Positions 1 to 8,428 of a stretch of DNA of 48,045 nucleotides are shown piece by piece. The DNA comes from Actinomycetota bacterium (GTDB lineage: Bacteria; Actinomycetota; Acidimicrobiia; Acidimicrobiales; Palsa-688), in assembly GCA_021323695.1 (NCBI GenBank), contig JAJPKN010000071.1, forward strand, positions 1 through 48,045, written 5' to 3'. Position numbers and translations under genes: made by a program. The notes beneath the pieces are model-generated. The model had not been told where the DNA came from, did not search any database, and saw nothing but the letters and a program-made list of their open reading frames with translations. How positions within the stretch are numbered: the first letter of the stretch is position 1; every line of letters begins with the position of its first letter.

Positions 1-51
1 CTTGGAAACGCCCACTTGCTCGGCCCACTCAGACAGGTTCACCCGGCTCAT
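1..51 (-). mobile_element. IS607-family serine recombinase (TnpA), N-terminal fragment
   Basis: On the minus strand an ATG at position 51 opens a frame reading MSRVNLSEWAEQVGVSK to the window edge. The core NLSEWAEQVGVS is the hallmark start of IS607-type TnpA, a small serine recombinase whose first about 60 residues form a MerR-like helix-turn-helix and whose C-terminal part carries the catalytic serine. Only 17 residues are visible, so neither catalytic residues nor intactness can be judged. The rest of the element lies to the left of the window. The match is recognition of the family signature. A MerR-type regulator beginning in the same way is the alternative. Confidence 0.6.
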
Positions 52-57
52 ACTAGA

Positions 58-69
58 TCGTACGTACGA
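58..69. promoter_or_regulatory. 12-bp perfect palindrome before the recombinase start
   Basis: TCGTACGTACGA is a perfect inverted repeat ending 7 bases before the recombinase start (minus strand). It sits where the left end of an IS607-type element, or an operator for its recombinase, would be expected. That role is inferred from position only. Confidence 0.35.
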
Positions 70-137
70 CAACTAACACCAACTTGTCCGCTAGCAGTCA
101 CCAACCCCTGGGCGCCACGTGGCACACTGGGCGGGTG

Positions 138-233
138 GCCAACCCTCCGGCGCACCAGCTGGCCAACCCACCGGCGTGCCCACTAGCCAACCTTCCGGCG
201 TGCCAGGTGGCCAACCCTCCGGTGCCCCTCAGG
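138..233. repeat. 24-bp tandem repeat, four imperfect copies
   Basis: GCCAAC-type units begin at 138, 162, 186 and 210, so the period is exactly 24 bp. In the frame that continues into alr they would encode an eight-residue G/S-Q-P-S/T-G-A/V-P-x repeat. The frame is open from 119 into alr, but the conserved racemase begins far downstream, so the repeat is more likely upstream DNA than a true N-terminus. Confidence 0.8.
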
Positions 234-268
234 GAACCTCACGGTGCCCAGCGGGGGTTTCAAGCACC

Positions 269-1459
269 GTGAGGCGCCCCGCGGAGGTGGACGACCACCT
301 GGCCACAGCCAAGCGGGTGGCGGGTTGGCTGCGCCCGGCCTGGGTCGAAGTCGACTTGGCCGCGGTCCAGGCCAACGTCGCCTACATTTCTGGCCTGGTC
401 GCCCCCGCCCGGGTGTGCGCCGTGGTCAAAGCGGACGGCTACGGCCATGGGGCTGTCCGGGTCGCCTTGGCCGCTCTCGCGGGAGGAGCCACCCACCTGG
501 GAGTGGCCCTGGCCGAAGAGGGCCACGAACTGCGCCAGGCCGGGATCGAAGCTCCGGTGCTGGTGCTGTCCGAGCCGCCTCCCGAAGCCATGCGGCTGGT
601 GATCGAAGACCGTCTCACGCCCACGCTGTACACACAGGAGGGGGCCCAGGCACTCGTGAGCGCGGCTGGCCGGCTGGCGCCCGCCGCACCGGTACCGGTC
701 CACCTGAAGGTGGACACAGGCATGCACCGGGTCGGTGCCCGTCCGCACGACGTCGTGGAGCTGGCCAAGGCCATCTTGCAGGAGCCCTGGCTGCACCTCG
801 AGGGCTTGTTCACCCATTTGGCTGTGGCCGATGAGCCGGACGACCCCTTCACCCCCCACCAGCTGGAGGTGTTCGAAGCAACCCGGGAGGCGCTGGCCGC
901 CCATGGGATCCGGCCCGACCTCCTGCATGCCGCCAACTCGGCCGGTGCCCTGTGGCACCCCCGGTCCCGTTACGACATGGTCCGGCCCGGCCTCGCCCTA
1001 TATGGGCTGGCTCCGTCGCCGTGGGTGGAGGGCTCCTTGGTGGGGGGCCTCAGGCCTGCTCTTTCGCTGAGGGCAGAGGTCTCCTACCTGAAGGAGGTGC
1101 CTGCCGGAGAAGGCCTGTCCTATGGGTTGCGCTACCGTCTCCGCCAGGCCTCGACGGTGGCCACAGTGCCGGTCGGCTATGCCGACGGGGTACCACGGCG
1201 ACTGGCGGAAACGGGGGGCCAGGTCCTCATCGGGGGCAAGCGTTACCCGATAGCCGGCTCGGTGACCATGGACCAGTTGATGGTCGACTGTGGGCCCGGC
1301 GCCGACGTGAGGAAGGGCGACGAGGTGGTCTTGCTGGGCCGCCAGGGGGACGAGGAGATAACCGCCTGGGACTGGGCCAATCGGTTGGGGACCATCGCCT
1401 ATGAGGTCACATGCGGCCTCTCGCCGCGCCTACCGCGCGTCTACAGCAGCTACAGCTGA
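269..1459 (+). CDS. alr: Alanine racemase
   Basis: PLP-dependent enzyme converting L-alanine to D-alanine for peptidoglycan in the cytoplasm. The fold-type III barrel opens with WVEVDLAAVQANV. The PLP lysine lies in VVKADGYGHG (Lys54 from this start) and the catalytic tyrosine in LSYGLRYR (Tyr285). GYADG and the closing beta domain with GSVTMDQLMVD are present. I chose GTG 269 because it gives 396 residues, close to the usual 370 to 390, and has a GGGGGT stretch upstream. The frame stays open back to 119 through a 24-bp tandem repeat, which would add 50 low-complexity residues, so that longer form is doubtful. In many actinomycetes alr lies just before tsaE. Here serC, serA and a uracil-DNA glycosylase intervene. 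Confidence 0.93.
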   Translation: MRRPAEVDDHLATAKRVAGWLRPAWVEVDLAAVQANVAYISGLVAPARVCAVVKADGYGHGAVRVALAALAGGATHLGVALAEEGHELRQAGIEAPVLVLSEPPPEAMRLVIEDRLTPTLYTQEGAQALVSAAGRLAPAAPVPVHLKVDTGMHRVGARPHDVVELAKAILQEPWLHLEGLFTHLAVADEPDDPFTPHQLEVFEATREALAAHGIRPDLLHAANSAGALWHPRSRYDMVRPGLALYGLAPSPWVEGSLVGGLRPALSLRAEVSYLKEVPAGEGLSYGLRYRLRQASTVATVPVGYADGVPRRLAETGGQVLIGGKRYPIAGSVTMDQLMVDCGPGADVRKGDEVVLLGRQGDEEITAWDWANRLGTIAYEVTCGLSPRLPRVYSSYS

Positions 1460-1468
1460 ACCGGCCCC

Positions 1469-1566
1469 GTGACAAGGCGCACAACTGGCTTCGGCCAGCT
1501 GGCGAGGCTGGCGCCGAAGAGCTCGGGCCCGCCCCGCGAAAAGGTGACAAGGCGCGCACAACTGGC
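1469..1566. repeat. Pair of ~22-bp direct repeats downstream of alr
   Basis: GTGACAAGGCGCACAACTGGC at 1469-1489 recurs at 1544-1566 with a 2-base insertion, a spacing of 75 bases. The pair lies in the 205-base convergent gap between alr and serC. I see no other gene or clear terminator there. Confidence 0.6.
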
Positions 1567-1664
1567 CCCTGTAAGGGCGCCGACCAGGCAGTTTGCGGCC
1601 TGAGGCCCTTGCCCTTGCGGGCAGGCGTGCCACAGCCAGCGACGGCGGCGCGTCTAGCCGAGGG

Positions 1665-2981
<1,317 letters not shown>

Positions 2982-3020
2982 TCACTTGGAGCCGCGCTGG
3001 CAATGGTGCGACCATGGGGT

Positions 3021-4592
3021 ATGGCCCGAGTCCTGGTAACCGAAGAGATCGCCCAAGCCGGCCTCGACATCATCGCCGCCGCAGGGCACGAAGTAGACGT
3101 CCGCCTGGGCTTGAGCCCAGCTGAGCTCCTCCAAGCTGTCCCCGGGGCGGCGGCTCTGGTCGTCCGCTCTGCCACCAAGGTGACCGAGGAAGTACTGCTG
3201 GCCGGGCGCGAGCTCCAGGTGGTTGGCCGGGCCGGGATCGGCTTGGACAACGTGGACGTCCCGGCCGCCACCCGCCGGGGAGTGATCGTGGTCAACGCTC
3301 CTCAATCGAACATCCTCTCCGCCGCGGAGCACACCATCGCCCTCCTGCTGGCCCAGGCCCGCAACGTCCCCCAAGCCCACGCCGCCTTGAAGGCTGGCCG
3401 TTGGGAGCGTAGCCGTTGGGAGGGGGTCGAGCTTTACGGCAAGACCCTGGGCATCGTCGGCCTGGGCCGGGTCGGTGCCCTGGTGGCCCAGCGGGCGTTG
3501 GCTTTCGGCATGCGGCTGGTGGCCTACGACCCCTACGTGGCGCCCGAGCGCGCCCGGCAGATGGGTGCCGAACTGCTCGAGCTGGACGAACTGGTCCGCC
3601 AAGCCGACTTCATCACGGTCCACCTGCCCAAGACGCCCGAGACGGTGGGCCTTCTGGGCGACAAGCTGTTGGCCCAGGCCAAGCCGGGCCTTCGGCTGGT
3701 CAACACCGCCCGGGGTGGGATAGTGGACGAGGCGGCGCTGGCCCGGGCCATTTCGGAGGGGCGGGTGGCCGGCGCCGCGCTCGACGTCTTCGCCAGCGAG
3801 CCACCCGGGCCTTCGTCGTACGAGCTCATCGGCTTGGACCAGGTGGTGGTCACCCCCCACCTGGGCGCCAGCACCCGCGAGGCTCAGGACAAAGCCGGCG
3901 TCACCATCGCCGAACAGGTGGTGATGGCTCTGGCCGGCGAGCTGGTGCCCTTTGCCGTCAACGTCCCGGCGGCCGAGGTGGACGAGGTGGTGAGCCCGTT
4001 CGTGCCGCTGGTGGAGAGGTTGGGCCGGCTGTACGCGGCCGTGGCCCGGGAGCTGCCGGCCACCTTGGAGGTGGAGTACCAGGGGCCCCTGGCCAGCCAC
4101 GACACCCGCGTGCTCACCCTGGCGGCGCAAAAGGGCCTGTTCTCGGTGGTCACCGAGGAGCCGGTCTCCTATGTGAACGCCCCGCAGCTGGCGGCCGAGC
4201 GGGGGGTGGAGGTGCGCTCCACCACGGCCAGTGCCTCACATGAGTACGTCAACCTGGTGACGGTCCGGGGCGGGCGCCGGGCGGTCGGGGGGACCATCTT
4301 CGGAAAGGGCGAGCCCAGGATCGTGCTGCTCGACGAGCACGAGATCGAGCTGCCGTTCGCCCGCTGGATGCTGGTGGTGCGCAACGACAACCGCGTCGGC
4401 ATGGTCGCCCTGGTGACTTCCACGCTGGCGGCAGCGTCGATCAACATCGTCGACCTCCACCTGGGCCGCTCGGCCGACCAGCGCACCGCGATCATGGTCC
4501 TGTCCCTCGACGAACCCGTACCCGAGACGGTGGTGGAGGACCTCGCCAAAGCCCCCGGGATCTTGGAAGTGGTGCCGCTCAACGACGTGTGA
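3021..4592 (+). CDS. serA: D-3-phosphoglycerate dehydrogenase
   Basis: First committed step of serine synthesis: NAD-dependent oxidation of 3-phosphoglycerate. The order is substrate domain, NAD domain with GLGRVG, active-site NTARGGIVDE (Arg) and TPHLGAST (His), then the allosteric substrate-binding domain, then a C-terminal ACT domain beginning near MLVVRNDNRVGM, the usual serine-feedback module. ATG 3021 gives 523 residues, matching the actinobacterial long form of about 525 to 530. The start at MARVLVTEEIA is supported by alignment of the first beta strand; an upstream in-frame extension is repeat-derived. It is divergent from serC across the 37-bp repeat array. Confidence 0.95.
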   Translation: MARVLVTEEIAQAGLDIIAAAGHEVDVRLGLSPAELLQAVPGAAALVVRSATKVTEEVLLAGRELQVVGRAGIGLDNVDVPAATRRGVIVVNAPQSNILSAAEHTIALLLAQARNVPQAHAALKAGRWERSRWEGVELYGKTLGIVGLGRVGALVAQRALAFGMRLVAYDPYVAPERARQMGAELLELDELVRQADFITVHLPKTPETVGLLGDKLLAQAKPGLRLVNTARGGIVDEAALARAISEGRVAGAALDVFASEPPGPSSYELIGLDQVVVTPHLGASTREAQDKAGVTIAEQVVMALAGELVPFAVNVPAAEVDEVVSPFVPLVERLGRLYAAVARELPATLEVEYQGPLASHDTRVLTLAAQKGLFSVVTEEPVSYVNAPQLAAERGVEVRSTTASASHEYVNLVTVRGGRRAVGGTIFGKGEPRIVLLDEHEIELPFARWMLVVRNDNRVGMVALVTSTLAAASINIVDLHLGRSADQRTAIMVLSLDEPVPETVVEDLAKAPGILEVVPLNDV

Positions 4593-4604
4593 GCCCGGGC
4601 TCGT

Positions 4605-4624
4605 CCGAGGGCGCTGCCCCTCGG
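4605..4624 (+). terminator. Hairpin after serA
   Basis: CCGAGGG and CCCTCGG form a perfect 7-bp stem with a 6-base loop, starting 13 bases after the serA stop. There is no U-tract, which is common in GC-rich actinomycetes. Confidence 0.4.
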
Positions 4625-4697
4625 CCTGGGCCGGGGATAGAGGGGCCCCTGGTTGGCGAGGGACAGGGGGCCGGCAGTGGGCACGGGGTGCCGGGGG

Positions 4698-4703
4698 TAC
4701 GAT
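4698..4703 (+). promoter_or_regulatory. -10 box TACGAT, likely leaderless start at 4711
   Basis: TACGAT ends 7 bases before an ATG at 4711. This would place the transcription start at the ATG itself. No convincing -35 box is seen, as is common for actinobacterial promoters. Confidence 0.4.
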
Positions 4704-4710
4704 TTCGGTC

Positions 4711-4905
4711 ATGCCCGGGGTCACTGCCCTAGCAACCGCACGAGCGCCAGCAACTGGGCCCTTCCAGGTCACTGCCCCAGCCGAGGTCGCTGCCCCAGCC
4801 GAGGTCACTGCCCCAGCCCGGGTGACTGCCCCAGCCGAGGTTACTGGCCCGGCCCGGGCGGCTGGCCCGGCTGGCGCCGGCGTGCCACCCGGGTGGCCCC
4901 GCTGA
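4711..4905 (+). CDS. Repeat-coded 64-residue leader ORF coupled to uracil-DNA glycosylase
   Basis: An ATG 7 bases after a -10 box opens a 64-residue frame whose middle is a six-residue V-T-A-P-A-E/R repeat coded by an 18-bp tandem array. Its TGA overlaps the ATG of the glycosylase gene by one base (TGATG), a classic reinitiation arrangement. No domain is recognised. It may be a true leader peptide or a chance frame kept open by repeats of length divisible by three. If it is not translated, this 311-base gap between serA and the glycosylase holds only the terminator, the promoter and the repeat. Confidence 0.35.
   Translation: MPGVTALATARAPATGPFQVTAPAEVAAPAEVTAPARVTAPAEVTGPARAAGPAGAGVPPGWPR
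4768..4857. repeat. 18-bp tandem repeat, five units
   Basis: Units related to GTCACTGCCCCAGCCGAG begin at 4768, 4786, 4804, 4822 and 4840, a period of exactly 18 bp with one to several substitutions per unit. Confidence 0.85.
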
Positions 4906-5630
4906 TGCAGGCGGGTGGCCGGCTACGGTGGCAGCAACTGGCTGACGAGGCGGCTGCCTGCCGGCGTTGCCGTCTGTGCGAAGGCCGCCGGAACGTCGTG
5001 TTCGGGACCGGGAGCCTGGGTGCTGAACTTATGTTCGTAGGTGAGGGGCCGGGCGAACAGGAGGACCGTCAAGGGCTGCCCTTTGTCGGCCGGTCCGGGC
5101 AGTTACTGGACCGGCTGATGCTGGAGGAGATAGGCGTGACGCGCGCCAAGTGCATGATATGCAACGTGGTCAAGTGCCGGCCTCCGGGCAACCGTGACCC
5201 TCTGCCCGACGAGGTAGAAGCCTGCCGGCCGTACCTGGACGCGCAGCTGGAGCTGGTTGCCCCCAAGGTGGTAGTCACCCTCGGCAACTTCGCCACCCGG
5301 GCACTGCTGGGCACGACCGAGGGCATCAGCCGGCTGCGGGGCCGGACCTACCCGTTCCGTTCGGGGTACCTGGTGCCCACGTTCCACCCGTCCGCTGCCC
5401 TGCGGGGAGGCGGTGAGGTCGTTGCCCAGATGCGCGCTGACTTCGTCCGGGCCAAAGAGGCGCTCCGGGCTGGACGCCCTGCCACCCCTCCCGCCGCGGG
5501 CGCTCCTCCCGTCGCCGGCGCCCCTCCCGCCGCGGGCGCCCCGCCCGCCGCGGGCACCCCTGCCGCCCCTGGCCTGCCCGGCGCTCCTCACGCCCCTGCC
5601 ACGGTGTTGGGCCTGCCGTCCGTGCCATGA
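4905..5630 (+). CDS. Family 4 uracil-DNA glycosylase (Fe-S)
   Basis: Removes uracil from deaminated DNA. The family motif GEGPGEQEDRQGLPFVG and the late TFHPSAALR are present. Four cysteines suited to a [4Fe-4S] cluster are visible: CRRCRLC near the N-terminus, and the pair around CNVVKC and EACRPYL. With ATG 4905 the protein has 241 residues, about 40 more than usual. The excess is a C-terminal alanine/proline/glycine tail built of A-P-P-A-A-G repeats, probably disordered. An in-frame GTG at 4893 is an alternative start. Its stop overlaps the tsaE start by 4 bases, so it probably heads or joins the t6A operon. Confidence 0.9.
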   Translation: MQAGGRLRWQQLADEAAACRRCRLCEGRRNVVFGTGSLGAELMFVGEGPGEQEDRQGLPFVGRSGQLLDRLMLEEIGVTRAKCMICNVVKCRPPGNRDPLPDEVEACRPYLDAQLELVAPKVVVTLGNFATRALLGTTEGISRLRGRTYPFRSGYLVPTFHPSAALRGGGEVVAQMRADFVRAKEALRAGRPATPPAAGAPPVAGAPPAAGAPPAAGTPAAPGLPGAPHAPATVLGLPSVP

Positions 5631-6190
5631 GCCTGGTCGTGCTGGGCCAACGGGAGGGGCCGGTCGGCGTGGTCGAGGTGCTGGCCCGCACGCCCGAGGG
5701 GACGGCTGCCTGCGGGGCCGCGGTGGGGCGGCTGCTGCGGCCCGGCGACGTCGTGCTGCTGGGAGGGGAACTGGGGGCGGGCAAGACCACCTTCACCCAG
5801 GGCCTGGCCCGGGCGCTGGGGGTCGAAGGAGCGGTCACCAGCCCTACGTTCGTGCTCGTCCACAGCTACCCCACCAAAGCGGGCTGGGACCTGGTGCATG
5901 CCGACGTGTGGCGGCTACAACAGCTCCAGGAGGTGATAGACCTCGCTATCCCCGAGCTCATCGAACAAGGGGCAGCAGCCGTCATCGAATGGGGCGAGAA
6001 GGCGGCACCGGCCCTGCCTTCTGACTGCCTCCACGTGGCCATCGGCTACGACGAGGAGGCCCCCGGTGCAGAGTTGCCCGGCCCCGCCGGCGCCGAGGGC
6101 GTACGCCGCTTGGAGCTGAAGGCCACCGGGCCGGGCTGGGAAGGGCGGCTGGGCGAGCTCGCCCGCCACCTGGCCGGAGGCCAGCCGTGA
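5627..6190 (+). CDS. tsaE: tRNA t6A synthesis ATPase TsaE
   Basis: P-loop ATPase that cycles the TsaB-TsaD complex during N6-threonylcarbamoyladenosine (t6A) formation on ANN-decoding tRNAs. Walker A GGELGAGKTT lies at about residues 46 to 55. SPTFVLVHSY, the VHADVWRL segment and IEWGEK follow in family order. At 187 residues it is somewhat longer than the usual 150 to 165, with extra length at both ends. It overlaps the gene before by ATGA and the gene after by GTGA, so translation is coupled with tsaB. Confidence 0.93.
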   Translation: MSLVVLGQREGPVGVVEVLARTPEGTAACGAAVGRLLRPGDVVLLGGELGAGKTTFTQGLARALGVEGAVTSPTFVLVHSYPTKAGWDLVHADVWRLQQLQEVIDLAIPELIEQGAAAVIEWGEKAAPALPSDCLHVAIGYDEEAPGAELPGPAGAEGVRRLELKATGPGWEGRLGELARHLAGGQP

Positions 6191-6906
6191 CCCTCCTTGC
6201 CATCGAGACGGCCACCGAGGCGGTGGGCTGCGCCCTGTGGGAGGCTGGCCGGCCGGTGGCGTCCTTCACGCTGGCCCGGGGCCGGCGGCATGCCGAGGTG
6301 CTGATGCCCGCTGTCCAGCACCTTTGCGAGCAGGCGGGGCTGCGCCCGCACGACTTGGCGGCAGTGGCGGTCGACGTTGGCCCAGGGCTCTTCACCGGCC
6401 TGCGAGTGGGCCTGGCCACGGCCCGGGCGCTGGCCCTGGCCCTGGGGGCCCCGGCGGTGGGGGTGAGCAGCCTGGAGGCCCTGGCATACCCCCACCGGGC
6501 CCGGGCCGGCCTGGTCGCGGCGGTGGTGGACGCCAAGCGGTCGGAGGTCTTCTGGTCCCTTTACCGCCCCGACCAGGCGGGTGGCCTGGCCCTTGTGCGG
6601 CCTCCAGCGGTGGCCGGCCCGAGCCAGGTCGCCGCTGAGCTCGCTGGCCAGGACGAGCCGGTGCTGGTCGTGGGCGACGGTGCGTGGCGCTACCGTGAGC
6701 TGTTCGCCGGCCCGAGGCTCACCTGGGCGGGCCCGGCTCACATGTGGCCGTCACCGCTCGTCGTGGCTGAGCTGGGGGAACAGCGACTGGCTTCGCTGGG
6801 GGGTGCGGCGGCCGCCCTGCCCGAGCCCATGTACTTGCGCCAAGCCGATGTGAAGATAGGTTGGGAACAGATGAGCGGGACAGTGGCCGGCAGGCTGGCC
6901 CAATGA
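6187..6906 (+). CDS. tsaB: tRNA t6A synthesis protein TsaB
   Basis: Inactive paralogue of TsaD that dimerises with it as the t6A transferase scaffold. It opens with LLAIETATEAVGCAL. VDVGPGLFTGLRVGLATARALAL is the family's nucleotide-fold motif. The 239-residue length is typical. The GTG start overlaps the tsaE stop, and its own TGA overlaps the ATG of rimI. The order tsaE-tsaB-rimI-tsaD is the common actinobacterial one. Confidence 0.92.
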   Translation: MTLLAIETATEAVGCALWEAGRPVASFTLARGRRHAEVLMPAVQHLCEQAGLRPHDLAAVAVDVGPGLFTGLRVGLATARALALALGAPAVGVSSLEALAYPHRARAGLVAAVVDAKRSEVFWSLYRPDQAGGLALVRPPAVAGPSQVAAELAGQDEPVLVVGDGAWRYRELFAGPRLTWAGPAHMWPSPLVVAELGEQRLASLGGAAAALPEPMYLRQADVKIGWEQMSGTVAGRLAQ

Positions 6907-7421
6907 TGCTCGCCCCGGCTCGCTCGGCCGAGGTCACCTTCGAAAAGATGCGCAAGCGGCACCTGCCCGCTGTCCTGCGCATCGAGCACCGGTCGCACCC
7001 GAGGGCCTGGTCCCTCGGCGTGTTCACGAGCGAACTGGCCCAAAAGGCCAGCCGCTACTACGTGGTGTGCCGGGTGGGCGGCAAGGTGGCCGGCTACGGC
7101 GGGCTCATGTTCGTGGCCGACGAGGCCCACGTGACCAACCTGGCGGTCGCCCCTGACCTGCGCCGCCAGCACCTCGGTGCCCGGCTCCTGGCCCACCTGG
7201 CCCAAGAGAGCACCCGCCGCCGCTGCCAGGCGATGACCCTCGAGGTCCGGGCCAGCAACGTGGCCGCCCAGCAGCTGTACCGCAAGTTCGGTTTCGTGAG
7301 CGCGGGCGTGCGGCGCAACTACTACGCCGAGACGGGCGAGGACGCGATCATCATGTGGCTCTACGACCTGCTCTCCGAGCCGGTGCAGGACCGCCTCGTG
7401 GCCCTGGGGGGGACGGGTTGA
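6903..7421 (+). CDS. rimI: GNAT acetyltransferase RimI (protein N-terminal alanine)
   Basis: Acetylates protein N-termini, classically ribosomal protein S18, using acetyl-CoA. The GNAT core shows VTNLAVAPDLRRQHLGARLL (beta-4 and the acetyl-CoA pyrophosphate loop) and the family's EVRASNVAAQQLYRKFGF followed by RRNYYAETGEDAIIMW. At 172 residues from ATG 6903 it is slightly long because of short extensions at both ends. It overlaps tsaB by ATGA and tsaD by TTGA. Membership in this operon supports RimI over other GNATs. Confidence 0.9.
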   Translation: MMLAPARSAEVTFEKMRKRHLPAVLRIEHRSHPRAWSLGVFTSELAQKASRYYVVCRVGGKVAGYGGLMFVADEAHVTNLAVAPDLRRQHLGARLLAHLAQESTRRRCQAMTLEVRASNVAAQQLYRKFGFVSAGVRRNYYAETGEDAIIMWLYDLLSEPVQDRLVALGGTG

Positions 7422-8425
7422 AGGTCCTCGCCATCGAGACCTCTTGTGACGAAACGGCGGCCGCAGTGGTGGAGGACGGCAGGCGGCTGCTTTCGTCCGT
7501 GGTCAGCAGCCAAAGCGCCCTCCACAAGGCGTTCGGGGGGGTGGTCCCGGAGGTGGCCAGCCGCGCCCACCTGGAGCTCCTGGGCCCGGTGGTGGGAGAA
7601 GCGATGCAAAGGGCCGGCACCGGCCCTGCCGAGCTGGACGCGGTCGCGGCCACCATCGGCCCCGGCCTCATCGGCTCGTTGCTGGTGGGGGTGAGCGCGG
7701 CCAAGGCCTACGCCTGGTCGTGGGGGTTGCCCTTCGTGGGGGTCAACCACATGGAGGGGCACCTCCACGCCGCTTTCTTGGAAGACCCGAAGCTGTCCCT
7801 GCCCACCGTGGTGCTGCTCGTGTCCGGTGGGCACACCATGCTCATCTGCATGCAGGGAGGGGACGACGGCCAGGTCGAGTACCGGCTGATGGGCGAGACC
7901 ATAGACGACGCCGCGGGCGAGGCTTTCGACAAGGTGGCCCGCTACCTCGGGCTGGGCTACCCCGGGGGCCCCGCCATAGAGCGCACGGCCCGGGACGGCG
8001 ACCCCACCGCCATCTCTTTCCCCCGCGGCCTGGCGGGCGCCGGCTACGACTTTTCCTTCAGCGGCCTGAAGACGGCGGTGGTGCGCTATGTCCGGGCGCA
8101 CCCCGAGGTGTGGGTAGCCGACGTGGCCGCCAGCTTCCAGGAGGCAGTCGTGGACGTCTTGGTGGCCAAGGCCCGCAAGGCCGCGGCCGAGGTGCAGGCC
8201 CGGGCCATCTGCATAGGGGGCGGGGTGGCTGCCAACAGTGCCTTGCGGCGACGGGTGGAAGAGATCTGCCGGGCCGACGGCCGGGCGGCGTTCATCCCCT
8301 CGCGTGCCATGTGCACCGACAACGCGGCGATGATCGGCGCCACCGCCTGGTACCGGCTGCGGTCCGACGGCCCCACGCCCCTCGACGCGCCGGTCGACCC
8401 GAACCTGAAGCTGCCCCTGGTATAA
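7418..8425 (+). CDS. tsaD: tRNA threonylcarbamoyladenosine transferase TsaD
   Basis: Transfers the threonylcarbamoyl group to A37 of tRNA. It opens with LKVLAIETSCDETAAAV. The metal-binding HMEGH motif, the LLVSGGHTML segment, GEAFDKVARYLGL and the late TDNAAMIG motif are all present. Length is 335 residues, typical. The start is taken as TTG 7418 because it precedes the conserved first strand and overlaps the rimI stop (TTGA). An upstream in-frame GTG at 7355 would lie deep inside rimI. By hand count the gene uses 9 ATC, 3 ATA and no ATT codons for isoleucine, an odd bias seen elsewhere in the window. Confidence 0.95.
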   Translation: MKVLAIETSCDETAAAVVEDGRRLLSSVVSSQSALHKAFGGVVPEVASRAHLELLGPVVGEAMQRAGTGPAELDAVAATIGPGLIGSLLVGVSAAKAYAWSWGLPFVGVNHMEGHLHAAFLEDPKLSLPTVVLLVSGGHTMLICMQGGDDGQVEYRLMGETIDDAAGEAFDKVARYLGLGYPGGPAIERTARDGDPTAISFPRGLAGAGYDFSFSGLKTAVVRYVRAHPEVWVADVAASFQEAVVDVLVAKARKAAAEVQARAICIGGGVAANSALRRRVEEICRADGRAAFIPSRAMCTDNAAMIGATAWYRLRSDGPTPLDAPVDPNLKLPLV

Positions 8426-8428
8426 GCG

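Noticed and set aside
119..268. N-terminal extension of alr through the 24-bp repeats
   Set aside because: It would be low-complexity and 50 residues longer than known racemases; the repeat alone keeps the frame open.
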